In this document: in pieces, positions 8,615 through 16,407 of the stretch | Layout: every line of letters begins with the position of its first letter | Numbering within the stretch: the first letter of the stretch is position 1 | NCBI GenBank assembly: GCA_044356745.1 | Contig: JBIKVP010000042.1 | Span: 1-16,531 of the forward strand | Source: JBIKVP01 sp044356745 | GTDB taxonomy: Bacteria; Pseudomonadota; Alphaproteobacteria; Rhizobiales; Beijerinckiaceae | Reading direction: 5' to 3' | Length of the DNA stretch: 16,531 nt | Program-made: the position numbers and the translations under genes | The notes under the pieces: generated by a model | Told to the model about the DNA's origin: nothing | The model's database searches: none | What the model saw: the letters and a program-made list of their open reading frames with translations, nothing else

Positions 8615-8638
8615 CTTGTTAGCAATTTTGTACATGTG
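8615..8638 (-). promoter_or_regulatory. Promoter-region motif copy facing pepN
   Basis: On the minus strand this reads CATGT, ACA, AAATTGCT, AACAAG and ends 25 nt before the first pepN ATG. A nearly identical element, in the same orientation relative to its own gene, stands at 8721-8745 before the divergent DsbD-domain gene. The arrangement suggests a shared regulator site or a common promoter element. TTGCTA inside it resembles a -35 box, but no matching -10 was found at the right distance. Confidence 0.45.
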
Positions 8639-8720
8639 AAAATGGTTTAATAGCAAGAGGTTATCCCATATTATGACCTAATTTTCACCGAACATTTTCT
8701 CGTATTTTATGCGCACAAAA

Positions 8721-8745
8721 GCATGTGTGGAAATTGCTTAACAAG
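8721..8745 (+). promoter_or_regulatory. Promoter-region motif copy facing the DsbD-domain gene
   Basis: This reads CATGT, GTGG, AAATTGCT, TAACAAG and ends 36 nt before the chosen ATG at 8782. It matches the pepN-facing copy with one extra base in the spacer and one extra T before AACAAG. The two copies are inverted relative to each other and lie 82 bp apart. No function is known. Confidence 0.45.
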
Positions 8746-8781
8746 ACATGCTATCGTGCATCAAAATCAGCAGAGTTTATC

Positions 8782-9693
8782 ATGTATCATCAACGATCCA
8801 TACGCACAGCAACACATTATGTTCTACTTGTTACAGTAATTATAGCACATATTTTCACAGGATATGCGCTCGCACAAACGCAAGACAACATAGAATGGCA
8901 AAGCAGTGCACATTCACGTTCCCGTTTGCTTATCGGTGAGAAGCAGACAGATGGCACTTTTACACTTGCGATTCTCATTGAGCTTGATCCTTCATATAAA
9001 ACATATTGGCGCAGCCCTGGCGATTCAGGGTTAGCGCCTGTCATCACAACGCAAGGATCAGAAAATCTTGCATCTTTAGAGGTGCGCTGGCCTGCTCCTA
9101 AACGCTTCACCGATGCAAGCGGGACAATCAATGGTTTTGATAAGACACTTCTCCTGCCGCTTATTGTGACTGCAAAAGATCCATCACAATCCATTTATCT
9201 GATATTTAAAATGGATTACGGCGTGTGTTTTACGCAGTGTATTCCCACAAGTGTCACGCACACTCTAAAACTTCCCCCTCTTCAAAACATTTTCACTGGA
9301 GCTGATGCGCGTCTCATTCGTGAAGCACTCAAAAAAACGCCACTACGCGTTACAGATGCGGAACAAATCCGTTCCCTGATTGTTAATGTAGGGGTGCATT
9401 CATTTCAAAATAAGACTGTTCTTAAAGTTGATCTACATCCCCATGAACGTGAAACTGCAATATTTGTTGAGGCTCCTGAGAAGTGGGTTTTAGGTCTTCC
9501 ACAAAGGCTTGCTGCGCCCGCAGCATTTTTTGGTTCACGTAATGAAACACCTGTTACATATCTTGTACCGATTGAATATCGCCCTATCCTGCACGATTCT
9601 CAAACAACACAAACGTTTCGCTTTACTTTGCAATCATCTGGTGATGCTTATGAATTGGAGCAAAGTGTTGATACGACACCTGATCAACCCTAA
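8782..9693 (+). CDS. Periplasmic DsbD N-terminal-domain protein
   Basis: This 303-residue protein has a signal peptide (basic HQRSIR, hydrophobic core, likely cleavage after ALA before Gln). It then has a domain like the N-terminal alpha domain of thiol:disulfide interchange protein DsbD: KTYWRSPGDSGLAP, RWPAPKRF, a GFDKTLLLPL stretch and DYGVCFTQCIP. The CX3C pair is C149/C153 and could exchange electrons with periplasmic thiols. The membrane and thioredoxin domains of full DsbD are absent, as in other free-standing alphaproteobacterial members, so its electron donor is unknown. I chose the ATG at 8782, with a weak AGAG before it, over an in-frame GTG at 8725, because the signal peptide starts there. 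The peroxiredoxin gene follows after 30 bp and is probably co-transcribed. Confidence 0.82.
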   Translation: MYHQRSIRTATHYVLLVTVIIAHIFTGYALAQTQDNIEWQSSAHSRSRLLIGEKQTDGTFTLAILIELDPSYKTYWRSPGDSGLAPVITTQGSENLASLEVRWPAPKRFTDASGTINGFDKTLLLPLIVTAKDPSQSIYLIFKMDYGVCFTQCIPTSVTHTLKLPPLQNIFTGADARLIREALKKTPLRVTDAEQIRSLIVNVGVHSFQNKTVLKVDLHPHERETAIFVEAPEKWVLGLPQRLAAPAAFFGSRNETPVTYLVPIEYRPILHDSQTTQTFRFTLQSSGDAYELEQSVDTTPDQP

Positions 9694-9723
9694 TATTACA
9701 AAAAGCGTTTAAAGGATTTTTAC

Positions 9724-10227
9724 ATGAGCATTCAAGTTGGTGAAAAACTACCGCAAGCAACCTTTCGCGTCATGACGTCTGATGGACCTGTTGCCAAATC
9801 AACAGATGATATTTTTGCAGGGCAAAAAGTTATTCTCTTCGCAGTTCCCGGAGCGTTCACGCCAACTTGTGATAAAAATCATCTGCCAGAATACATTGAG
9901 AGTGCGAGTGCTTTTAAAGAAAAAGGCATCGATGCGATCGCAGTGACATCGACAAATGATGTTTTTGTGATGAGTGCTTGGAACGAATCGAGTGGCGCTA
10001 GCGACAGGATACAGTTTTTATCCGATGGCAATGGTGATTTCGCCAAGGCTATTGGTTTGACCTTTGATGGTTCAGGTTTCGGTATGGGTGTGCGCTCACA
10101 GCGTTATGCCATGCTTGTTGATAATGGTGTTGTCAAAATTTTGAATGTTGAAGATAATCCAGGAAAAGCAGAGTCATCTAGCGCTAAAGTGATATTAGAG
10201 CAGCTTTCAAATGAAAAAACATTTTAG
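9724..10227 (+). CDS. Peroxiredoxin, Prx5-like, single cysteine
   Basis: This 167-residue thiol peroxidase should reduce hydrogen peroxide and alkyl hydroperoxides in the cytoplasm; no signal peptide is visible. The active-site loop is VPGAFTPTC with peroxidatic C49 and T46 in the TxxC arrangement; R127 (RSQRYAM) is the matching conserved arginine. There is no second cysteine, so a partner thiol such as glutathione/glutaredoxin must resolve the sulfenic acid; which one is inferred only. The ATG at 9724 is preceded by AAAGGA with 7 nt spacing, a strong ribosome site. The gene lies 30 bp after the DsbD-domain gene and is probably its operon partner. Its stop is 14 bp from the end of the convergent HExxH gene, with no terminator visible between them. 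Confidence 0.93.
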   Translation: MSIQVGEKLPQATFRVMTSDGPVAKSTDDIFAGQKVILFAVPGAFTPTCDKNHLPEYIESASAFKEKGIDAIAVTSTNDVFVMSAWNESSGASDRIQFLSDGNGDFAKAIGLTFDGSGFGMGVRSQRYAMLVDNGVVKILNVEDNPGKAESSSAKVILEQLSNEKTF

Positions 10228-10241
10228 ATAATTGCTCTCTC

Positions 10242-11051
10242 TCAACGCACACGTGTTAAGCCTGCTTCATTGATTGCAGACCTAATATAATTATTATGTT
10301 GTGTGCCATGATCAAGATCAAAAATACTATGAGAGAGCTCGTGGTAAGCAACCTCATAAGGCCCATACGGTGCGATTTCTAAAAGATCTCGCTCATTAAA
10401 TTCTATACGGTTGCTATTGGTATTAAGTGTGGCAAAACTTGATCCACCAGTGGTACGATATCCAAAGCTGTATGTGTTTCCCTCATTGAGATCACGTGCA
10501 AAATCACGACGCATTGTTGGCGAGCGATTAAGCGCCTCACCTAAATAGTTATAGAGCGTTTGTTCATCTCCGCGATCAAATGTGATTTGACCAGATTGCA
10601 GGCCTTGATCAAGTAATTGATAACCTGCATTGCTTGTTTGCGGATTAGCTTGTGCAACAGAAGGGTTGCGAGCCACTGTGTTTGGCATTGATGCATTTGT
10701 AGCAGGAGCCGTATTCCTCGGTATGATATTTTGATTGCCTGAACTACTTTGAATATTGACAGGTAGCACTCCCCTCAAAATATCCAGAATATGGGCTGGC
10801 GCAGGAAAGCCGTTATTTAAAGAACTACGTTGATTTTGTAATGATCTTGCGAGAGGTTGTGGTGCTGCGTACATATTCGCTTCAGCCCCCCCTGCTCCCT
10901 GCGCTAAAAGCGTTTGGCGCATAACCGCTTGAAAGTCTTGTGCACCACCACCAAATCCTGTTCGAAGATTTGGATTAATGTAGGCAAGACCATACTCAAT
11001 TTGAGGATAGCCTGCCTGTACGCCGCTTTGTGTCCCTGTAGGAGCCATCAT
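10242..11051 (-). CDS. Putative HExxH zinc metallopeptidase, low-complexity N-terminus
   Basis: I do not recognise a named family with certainty. The 269-residue protein has no signal peptide. Roughly its first 150 residues are rich in Gln, Asn, Ala, Gly and Pro and look disordered. The last 110 are more ordered and carry HELSH, with the putative zinc ligands His and catalytic Glu at about residues 237-241. An Asp six residues after the second His would give the HExxHxxxxxD spacing of snapalysin-type metzincins. The following GTQHNNYIRSAINEAGL and closing TRVR recall the downstream part of M91/NleD-like effector peptidases. An upstream in-frame TTG at 11052-11054 was rejected in favour of the ATG at 11049-11051, with GGGA eight bases before it. 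The gene lies 180 bp after the glutamate dehydrogenase stop, on the same strand, and converges with the peroxiredoxin gene. It could be an exported effector or a housekeeping protease; both are inference. Confidence 0.6.
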   Translation of the reverse strand: MMAPTGTQSGVQAGYPQIEYGLAYINPNLRTGFGGGAQDFQAVMRQTLLAQGAGGAEANMYAAPQPLARSLQNQRSSLNNGFPAPAHILDILRGVLPVNIQSSSGNQNIIPRNTAPATNASMPNTVARNPSVAQANPQTSNAGYQLLDQGLQSGQITFDRGDEQTLYNYLGEALNRSPTMRRDFARDLNEGNTYSFGYRTTGGSSFATLNTNSNRIEFNERDLLEIAPYGPYEVAYHELSHSIFDLDHGTQHNNYIRSAINEAGLTRVR

Positions 11052-11166
11052 CAATCATTCCCGTACTAGCTTCCATAACAAAAGCGTCGACCAAGATAGA
11101 GTTTGTGGCTCAATAAGTTCTCATGACGACGCATTGCCAGCTTAGCGCGGTTTGATGCCTCTGAAA

Positions 11167-11213
11167 CGCTTAACGATATTGTGCGCTTAAAATTAACGAT
11201 TAACGCGATCGCG
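11167..11213. repeat. TTAACG repeat cluster with CGCGATCGCG palindrome
   Basis: Between the glutamate dehydrogenase stop and the HExxH gene, TTAACG occurs three times (11170-11175, 11193-11198, 11200-11205) and CGCTTAA twice (11167-11173, 11184-11190). A perfect 10-bp palindrome CGCGATCGCG (11204-11213) overlaps the last copy. The cluster would lie upstream of the HExxH gene and may hold its operator or promoter. No T-rich terminator for the dehydrogenase is visible in this 180-bp gap. Confidence 0.5.
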
Positions 11214-11231
11214 AGTGAGGGGCATCAACCC

Positions 11232-14200
11232 TCACCCGATGTGGACAAGATCACCAAGCAGACTTGCTGCAAGTGTTAGTTTTGACAGGCTTAAACCTGA
11301 GGTCACAATCTGATCAACTGTGTCCTGAATAATCTGCGCATCATTGCCGCGCTGGCTGATCCAAGCTGGAATAGCCTCTACACCGGAAAGACCTTTAGAG
11401 GCCATATCACCCGTCATCGCACGGTGAGCGGCATTAATGGCATCAATGGCACGATCAAGTGCTAAACGATCATAATAATCCTTCGTCGTGATATCGCGTG
11501 CTTCCTGTATCAACGCTTCTAGCTTAAAGCGTGCAGCAACTGCAAAATGGGTCGCGGCAACATCGCGCACACTCTGTCCTGTTTTACCAGCAACAAGCAC
11601 AATATCGGGAGCAGAAGCGAGGACAGGCAGCTGTGCAAGACGAATAGCAAGCGCTTCAGGAACACCTTGAGCAGTCAGATCGGCAATTTCTTTTGCCAGC
11701 GCCTGACGTCCTTCGGAAGTGAGCGTTCCATTCAGGCACGCGGTGACGTCAGCAATACCTTTAGCGTAAAGTGCAACGGCTGAATCAAGATCAATACCCG
11801 TGCGCACGACATGACGTAAAAACCACACCATGCGTCCATAAAGAAGCTCTTGAACGCACGCATAAAGTCCAACCTGAAGATCACCATCAATCTTGCGGTC
11901 TAAGCCATCAATCGCGTTGTTGAGATCGGTCAGACCATAAGCATCACGAGTAAGTGCATAAGCACGCGCAATGGCGGGTGCGTCAGCATTTGTTTGATCC
12001 ATTAAGCGGGTAATGAGGGTTGATCCACCGCGATTGATCATCGCATTTGCAAGTTGCGTTGCAACAATTTCACGGCGCAAACGATGACTCTGAACTGCAT
12101 CAGGAAATTGCTCAAGCAGCGCTTGTGGGAAGTAACGCGTCAATTCACGCGCTAAATAAGGCTCATCGGGAACATCACTTGCAAGCAATGCGTCGTGAAG
12201 CGCAAGTTTTGCATAAGCGAGTAGCACGGCAATTTCTGGACGCGTTAAACCTTCAGCACGTCTCTCCATGGCCATCAATACATTATCATCGGGTAGGTAT
12301 TCAACGACACGGTCAAGTCGCCCTTCCTGCTCAAGATGACGCATGAAGCGGCGAATAAAGGCTAACTCACCAGCTCCCTGACGTTGCGTGAGTGATAGTG
12401 ATAGGGTTTGCAGGTAATTATTACGCAGCACCAGATCAGCAACTTCATCGGTCATATCTGCAAGAAGCTTATTGCGTGCGTCTTGCGTGAGACGCCCATC
12501 ACTTTCAGGAACCGCTAAAGCGATTTTAATATTCACTTCAATGTCGGACGTATTGACACCTGCCGAATTATCAATCGCATCGGTGTTGAGACGTACGCCT
12601 TTTTTGGCTGCTTCAATGCGCCCACGTTGCGTTACGCCTAAGTTCGCACCCTCACCTACGACACGCGCATGAACATCTGATCCAGTAATTCGGATGACGT
12701 CATTTGCACGATCTCCAACCTGTTCATCGGTTTCGTCATTAGCGCGAATATATGTGCCAATACCCCCAAACCAAAGCAGATCAACCGGCGCTTTGAGAAT
12801 GGCTGTCATCACTTCAGCCGGCGTTGCCACAGGCTTGCTGAGACCAAGCACAACACGTACCTCGGGAGAAAGCGTAATCGATTTTGCCGAGCGCGAGTAA
12901 ATACCACCACCTTTAGAAATCAAGCTAGCATTATAATCCTGCCAGCTTGAGCGGGGTAAATTAAACAAGCGCTGGCGTTCAGCAAATGATGATGCAGGAT
13001 CAGGTGTCGGATCAATGAAAATATCGCGGTGATCAAATGCTGCGACGAGTTTGAGGCATGGTGAGAGCAACATTCCATTACCGAACACATCGCCCGACAT
13101 ATCCCCAACACCTGCTACCGTAACAGACTCAGATTGAATATCGATATTCATTTCTCGGAAGTGACGTTTCACTGCCTCCCACGCGCCGCGTGCGGTAATG
13201 CCCATTTTTTTATGATCATACCCCTGACTACCACCTGAAGCGAATGCATCACCGAGCCAATGCCCCTTTTCAAGCGAGAGTGCATTAGCAGTGTCAGAGA
13301 ATGTTGCTGTGCCTTTGTCTGCTGCAACAACAAGATACGGATCATTTCCATCATGACGCACTGTTTCAGCGGGGGGAATAATCTCAATGCCTTGAATGTT
13401 ATCCGTCATTTCAAGCAGGGTACGAATAAAGATGCGATAAGCTTCTGTACCTTCTTGCATCCAAGCCTGTCGGTCAGACATCGGCGGAAGTTGTTTAGGG
13501 ACAAAGCCACCTTTTGCACCAACAGGCACAATGACAGCATTTTTAACCTGTTGCGCTTTCACAAGCCCTAAGATTTCTGTCCTGAAATCCTGAGGACGAT
13601 CAGACCAACGCAATCCGCCCCGCGCCACTTTACCAAAGCGTAAGTGCACACCCTCAACACGCGGTGACGATAAGAAAATCTCAAATTGCGGGCGTGGAAG
13701 CGGTAGATCATCAATCTTTTGCGATAAAAATTTAAAAGCAATCGTTTCACGCGGCAAACCATTTGAGGCAAGTTGAAAATAGTTGGTGCGGATAGCCGCT
13801 TCAATTAAGTTGACGAATTTACGCAAAATCCGATCATCATCAAGACTTGTCACAGCTGCCAGTGTCGTTTCAATACTTGTGCGTATTTCACGCGTAGTCA
13901 TATCGCGCTTATCGTCACTCACACGCGGATCAAAACGCGCATAAAAATAAGCGACAAGTGCTTGAACAAGTTCAGGATGAGATGAAAGCGTTTTTGCGAT
14001 ATATTCCTGACTGTAAGGTGCACGAATTTGACGCAAATAACGCCCAAATGTGCGCACCATGGCAACATCGCGCCAGCTTAGACCTGCTTCAAGCACCAGC
14101 GTGTCGAATGCATCTGATTCAGACAAACCTCTGAATTGCGCCATGAGTGCGGCTTCAATCCGTGGCGCAAGATCTGCAACATTAATTGTACCACCTGCAA

Positions 14201-16019
14201 CGCGCTCCAATGACATATCATGAAGCCAAATGCGCTCATCTTCGCCAAAACCAAGCGGTTGAACGCGATAAGTCCGCTCATTAACAACGCGAAAACCCAA
14301 ATTTTCAAGCTGCGGTACACGCGATGACAATGGAACCGCTCCGCCACGGGCAAAAACTTTCAAATTTGCGCGCGTATCAGGATCATTCATGCGGCGATAA
14401 AACGTGACAGCGCGGGTTTTAGAAGCAGAAAGCGTTTCAAGAACGGCAATATCGTCAATCGCTTGCGCTGATGTAAAAGCTTCACGATACGCGGCTGTAA
14501 ACGCATCCGCATAACGTTTCGCGAGTGAGCGGGCAGTACTTCCCCCTTTGGAGACATCAAGCGTCTCGCTCAAATTATCACTCCAAGTGCGAACGATATT
14601 GATTATCCCTTCTTCAAGCGTTGCTTGAGAAATACGCGGTGTTTGTCCGCCATCACGCCCAATGATGAATTGAGTGCGCGCGAGAAGTCCCTCAGGATAA
14701 AAAGGATAAGATGCTGATACGCGTCCTTCATAAACGCGTGCAAGATATTCACCAACGCGCCGGCGCACATTTGTATCGTAGCGGTCTTTAGGAACATAAA
14801 CGATGACAGATACAAACCGATCAAATTGATCAATCCGCGCCAAAGCTCTTACGCGTGGTCGCTCTGATAAACGCAGCACAGCAACAGCAAAATCATAAAG
14901 TGTATCAATGTCGATCTGAAATAGCTCATCACGTGGATAACTCTCCAGAACATTCATCAGTGCACGCCCTGAATAACTTGACGATTCAAAACCTGCGCGT
15001 TCAACAACCTGATTGACCTTATGACGCAGGTAAGGAATGGAACGTGGCGATCCTGTATATGCGTTGGACGTAAATAATCCAACGATACGCAACTCACCCG
15101 TCAGTTTACCTTGCGGATCAAACATTTTTACGCCGATGTAATCAAGGTGTACACGTCTGTGCACACGCGATTTGACGTTTGCCTTCGCAACCATCATCGC
15201 AAGCGGTTTTTGCAAAAAATCACGAATTTCTGGGGTGACGACAACATACTCATTGTCTTTGCGTAGGACGCGAAATTTAGGATCGCTTAAAATCCCTAAG
15301 CCTGGATTCTCTTCTGGCTCTGCATGAATATCACCGCGGGGAAACACATATTCGCGCACACCGAGCAACGTGAAGTTGTCAGATGCAATCCAATTCAAAA
15401 ACTCTACCGCTTCTTCAATTTCTGCTTTTGGCAAAGGCGGCGGCGTCGTTTTATAGAGCGTTATCGCATGACCAAGCGCGTCACGCATCGCTGGCCAATC
15501 ATTCACTGCATGGCGCACATCGTTATAGGTATTTTGTAGTCCCTCAACCAATTTCTGGCGTGCTTGCTCGTTATCTATGCGATCTATATGAATGTGGATA
15601 AGGCTTTCTCGTTGCCCACCCTCTTCTCCCGTTTTGAGAAGACGCTTAAAATGACCTTGAGTATCGCGATCCACTGAAATAATGGGGTGTGCCGTTAGCG
15701 ACACAACATAACCTTGATCAATCACCTCTGAAAGTGTCGAATCAAGCAAGAACGGCATATTATCGTTGACGACTTCTACAACCGTAATCTCGCGACGATG
15801 TCCATCACGCCGCACATCCATATCAAAAAGCCGGACATCAGGCGTATGCACGCGTTGCGCTGTTAAATGGGCGTATGCGGCTTGTGCGATAGCTTGCAGA
15901 CTAGATTCGTCTAAGCTACTCACATCTTCTCGATTGGTCTGGCCAAAAAGACGCTCAACAAAATCCTGTTCATCTTGCGTTGATACAATACCTTGTTTCG
16001 CAACTTTATCCCGCACCAT
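11232..16019 (-). CDS. NAD-specific glutamate dehydrogenase, large (180 kDa) type
   Basis: This 1595-residue enzyme converts glutamate and NAD+ to 2-oxoglutarate, ammonium and NADH in the cytoplasm, feeding amino-acid carbon into the TCA cycle. Its length is typical of the L_180 class. Residues up to about 700 form the N-terminal regulatory part with ACT-like segments (VEVVNDNMPFLLDSTLSEV near the start). The catalytic core follows: GKVARGGLRWSDRPQDFRTE, then PVGAKGGFVPKQL, whose K836 matches the substrate-binding lysine. The NAD-binding part near 1080-1130 has FGGIGTYIRA and GEGANLGVTQRGR. I chose the ATG at 16017-16019, preceded by GGAGGT with 4 nt spacing, over the in-frame TTG at 16047. 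The gene has a leader hairpin and a candidate promoter. The tRNA-Thr gene lies upstream on the same strand. No frameshift is seen. Confidence 0.96.
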   Translation of the reverse strand: MVRDKVAKQGIVSTQDEQDFVERLFGQTNREDVSSLDESSLQAIAQAAYAHLTAQRVHTPDVRLFDMDVRRDGHRREITVVEVVNDNMPFLLDSTLSEVIDQGYVVSLTAHPIISVDRDTQGHFKRLLKTGEEGGQRESLIHIHIDRIDNEQARQKLVEGLQNTYNDVRHAVNDWPAMRDALGHAITLYKTTPPPLPKAEIEEAVEFLNWIASDNFTLLGVREYVFPRGDIHAEPEENPGLGILSDPKFRVLRKDNEYVVVTPEIRDFLQKPLAMMVAKANVKSRVHRRVHLDYIGVKMFDPQGKLTGELRIVGLFTSNAYTGSPRSIPYLRHKVNQVVERAGFESSSYSGRALMNVLESYPRDELFQIDIDTLYDFAVAVLRLSERPRVRALARIDQFDRFVSVIVYVPKDRYDTNVRRRVGEYLARVYEGRVSASYPFYPEGLLARTQFIIGRDGGQTPRISQATLEEGIINIVRTWSDNLSETLDVSKGGSTARSLAKRYADAFTAAYREAFTSAQAIDDIAVLETLSASKTRAVTFYRRMNDPDTRANLKVFARGGAVPLSSRVPQLENLGFRVVNERTYRVQPLGFGEDERIWLHDMSLERVAGGTINVADLAPRIEAALMAQFRGLSESDAFDTLVLEAGLSWRDVAMVRTFGRYLRQIRAPYSQEYIAKTLSSHPELVQALVAYFYARFDPRVSDDKRDMTTREIRTSIETTLAAVTSLDDDRILRKFVNLIEAAIRTNYFQLASNGLPRETIAFKFLSQKIDDLPLPRPQFEIFLSSPRVEGVHLRFGKVARGGLRWSDRPQDFRTEILGLVKAQQVKNAVIVPVGAKGGFVPKQLPPMSDRQAWMQEGTEAYRIFIRTLLEMTDNIQGIEIIPPAETVRHDGNDPYLVVAADKGTATFSDTANALSLEKGHWLGDAFASGGSQGYDHKKMGITARGAWEAVKRHFREMNIDIQSESVTVAGVGDMSGDVFGNGMLLSPCLKLVAAFDHRDIFIDPTPDPASSFAERQRLFNLPRSSWQDYNASLISKGGGIYSRSAKSITLSPEVRVVLGLSKPVATPAEVMTAILKAPVDLLWFGGIGTYIRANDETDEQVGDRANDVIRITGSDVHARVVGEGANLGVTQRGRIEAAKKGVRLNTDAIDNSAGVNTSDIEVNIKIALAVPESDGRLTQDARNKLLADMTDEVADLVLRNNYLQTLSLSLTQRQGAGELAFIRRFMRHLEQEGRLDRVVEYLPDDNVLMAMERRAEGLTRPEIAVLLAYAKLALHDALLASDVPDEPYLARELTRYFPQALLEQFPDAVQSHRLRREIVATQLANAMINRGGSTLITRLMDQTNADAPAIARAYALTRDAYGLTDLNNAIDGLDRKIDGDLQVGLYACVQELLYGRMVWFLRHVVRTGIDLDSAVALYAKGIADVTACLNGTLTSEGRQALAKEIADLTAQGVPEALAIRLAQLPVLASAPDIVLVAGKTGQSVRDVAATHFAVAARFKLEALIQEARDITTKDYYDRLALDRAIDAINAAHRAMTGDMASKGLSGVEAIPAWISQRGNDAQIIQDTVDQIVTSGLSLSKLTLAASLLGDLVHIG

Positions 16020-16044
16020 TCCGACCTCCAACCAAACGTGCACA

Positions 16045-16079
16045 CGCAATAACGAGTCTATAGATTGAACTCGTTTGCG
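16045..16079 (-). promoter_or_regulatory. Inverted repeat in the glutamate dehydrogenase leader
   Basis: ACGAGT (16052-16057) pairs with ACTCGT (16069-16074), and the stem continues with CGCAA (16045-16049) against TTGCG (16075-16079) after a 2-nt bulge. The loop is 11 nt and contains CTATAG. The element lies 26 nt upstream of the ATG, just beyond the ribosome site, and at or just after the transcription start predicted by the candidate promoter. It may be an operator or a 5' mRNA hairpin. Confidence 0.5.
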
Positions 16080-16081
16080 TT

Positions 16082-16110
16082 CCTATAGCGTAGCTTAAGC
16101 TTCATGGCTA
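16082..16110 (-). promoter_or_regulatory. Candidate promoter for glutamate dehydrogenase
   Basis: On the minus strand TAGCCA (16105-16110) and TATAGG (16082-16087) are separated by 17 bp, giving four of six matches to each sigma-70 hexamer. The start would fall near 16075, at the edge of the leader inverted repeat. Confidence 0.3.
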
Positions 16111-16147
16111 CCTAATGTAAGGAGGATTCGCCAATGAAAAGAGGATT

Positions 16148-16175
16148 AACACAAAGTGTAATGTGTTTATTTTTT
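16148..16175. terminator. Weak hairpin between tRNA-Thr and glutamate dehydrogenase
   Basis: AACACA (16148-16153) and TGTGTT (16162-16167) form a 6-bp stem with an 8-nt loop, followed on the plus strand by TATTTTTT (16168-16175). On the minus strand, the direction of the tRNA transcript, the following T content is poor (CTCTTTTC). It might end the tRNA transcript weakly or act on an antisense plus-strand RNA. Confidence 0.3.
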
Positions 16176-16194
16176 GGTGCTCGCTCATATAAAA

Positions 16195-16269
16195 TGGTGC
16201 CGGTTGTGGGATTTGAACTCACGACCTACCGCTTACAAGGCGGTTGCTCTACCACTGAGCTAAACCGGC
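16195..16269 (-). tRNA. tRNA-Thr (anticodon UGU)
   Basis: On the minus strand the gene begins GCCGGTT and ends AACCGGC plus encoded CCA (16195-16197), a perfect 7-bp acceptor stem. The D arm has GCTCAGTGGTAGAGC. The anticodon stem ACCGC/GCGGT encloses the loop CTTGTAA, so the anticodon is TGT and the tRNA reads ACA and other Thr codons. The T arm carries GTTCAAAT. With CCA the length is 75 nt. The cloverleaf is complete. Confidence 0.98.
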
Positions 16270-16292
16270 AACACGCATGCTCTCGTATGTCA

Positions 16293-16321
16293 TCTAAAAC
16301 TGACGCAGACTACACGGACAA
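16293..16321 (-). promoter_or_regulatory. Promoter of tRNA-Thr
   Basis: On the minus strand TTGTCC (16316-16321) and TTTAGA (16293-16298) are 17 bp apart, and the -10 ends 23 nt before the first tRNA base. That places the start about 15-18 nt before the mature 5' end, as expected for a tRNA precursor. Confidence 0.5.
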
Positions 16322-16407
16322 GCGAATGGAATGTTCGCTACCAGCGTTTTCATTCAAGTGCAAGAGGGAACAAAGAAGATCACACATTATACGTCAGATA
16401 TAGAACC

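Noticed and set aside
8817..9194. Minus-strand 125-codon ORF inside the DsbD-domain gene
   Set aside because: It is antisense to a gene with a signal peptide and clear conserved motifs; no independent support.
11204..11213. TTAACG/CGCGATCGCG cluster as a replication origin
   Set aside because: No DnaA-box-like series, no replication gene and only 47 bp of repeats; a regulatory cluster is more likely.
16134..16403. An 89-codon plus-strand ORF with a strong ribosome-site match
   Set aside because: It runs straight through the tRNA-Thr gene in antisense; the peptide part GFELTTYRLQGGCSTTELNR is the well-known product of reading tRNA genes backwards. Only the ribosome-site/hairpin oddity is kept as a finding.
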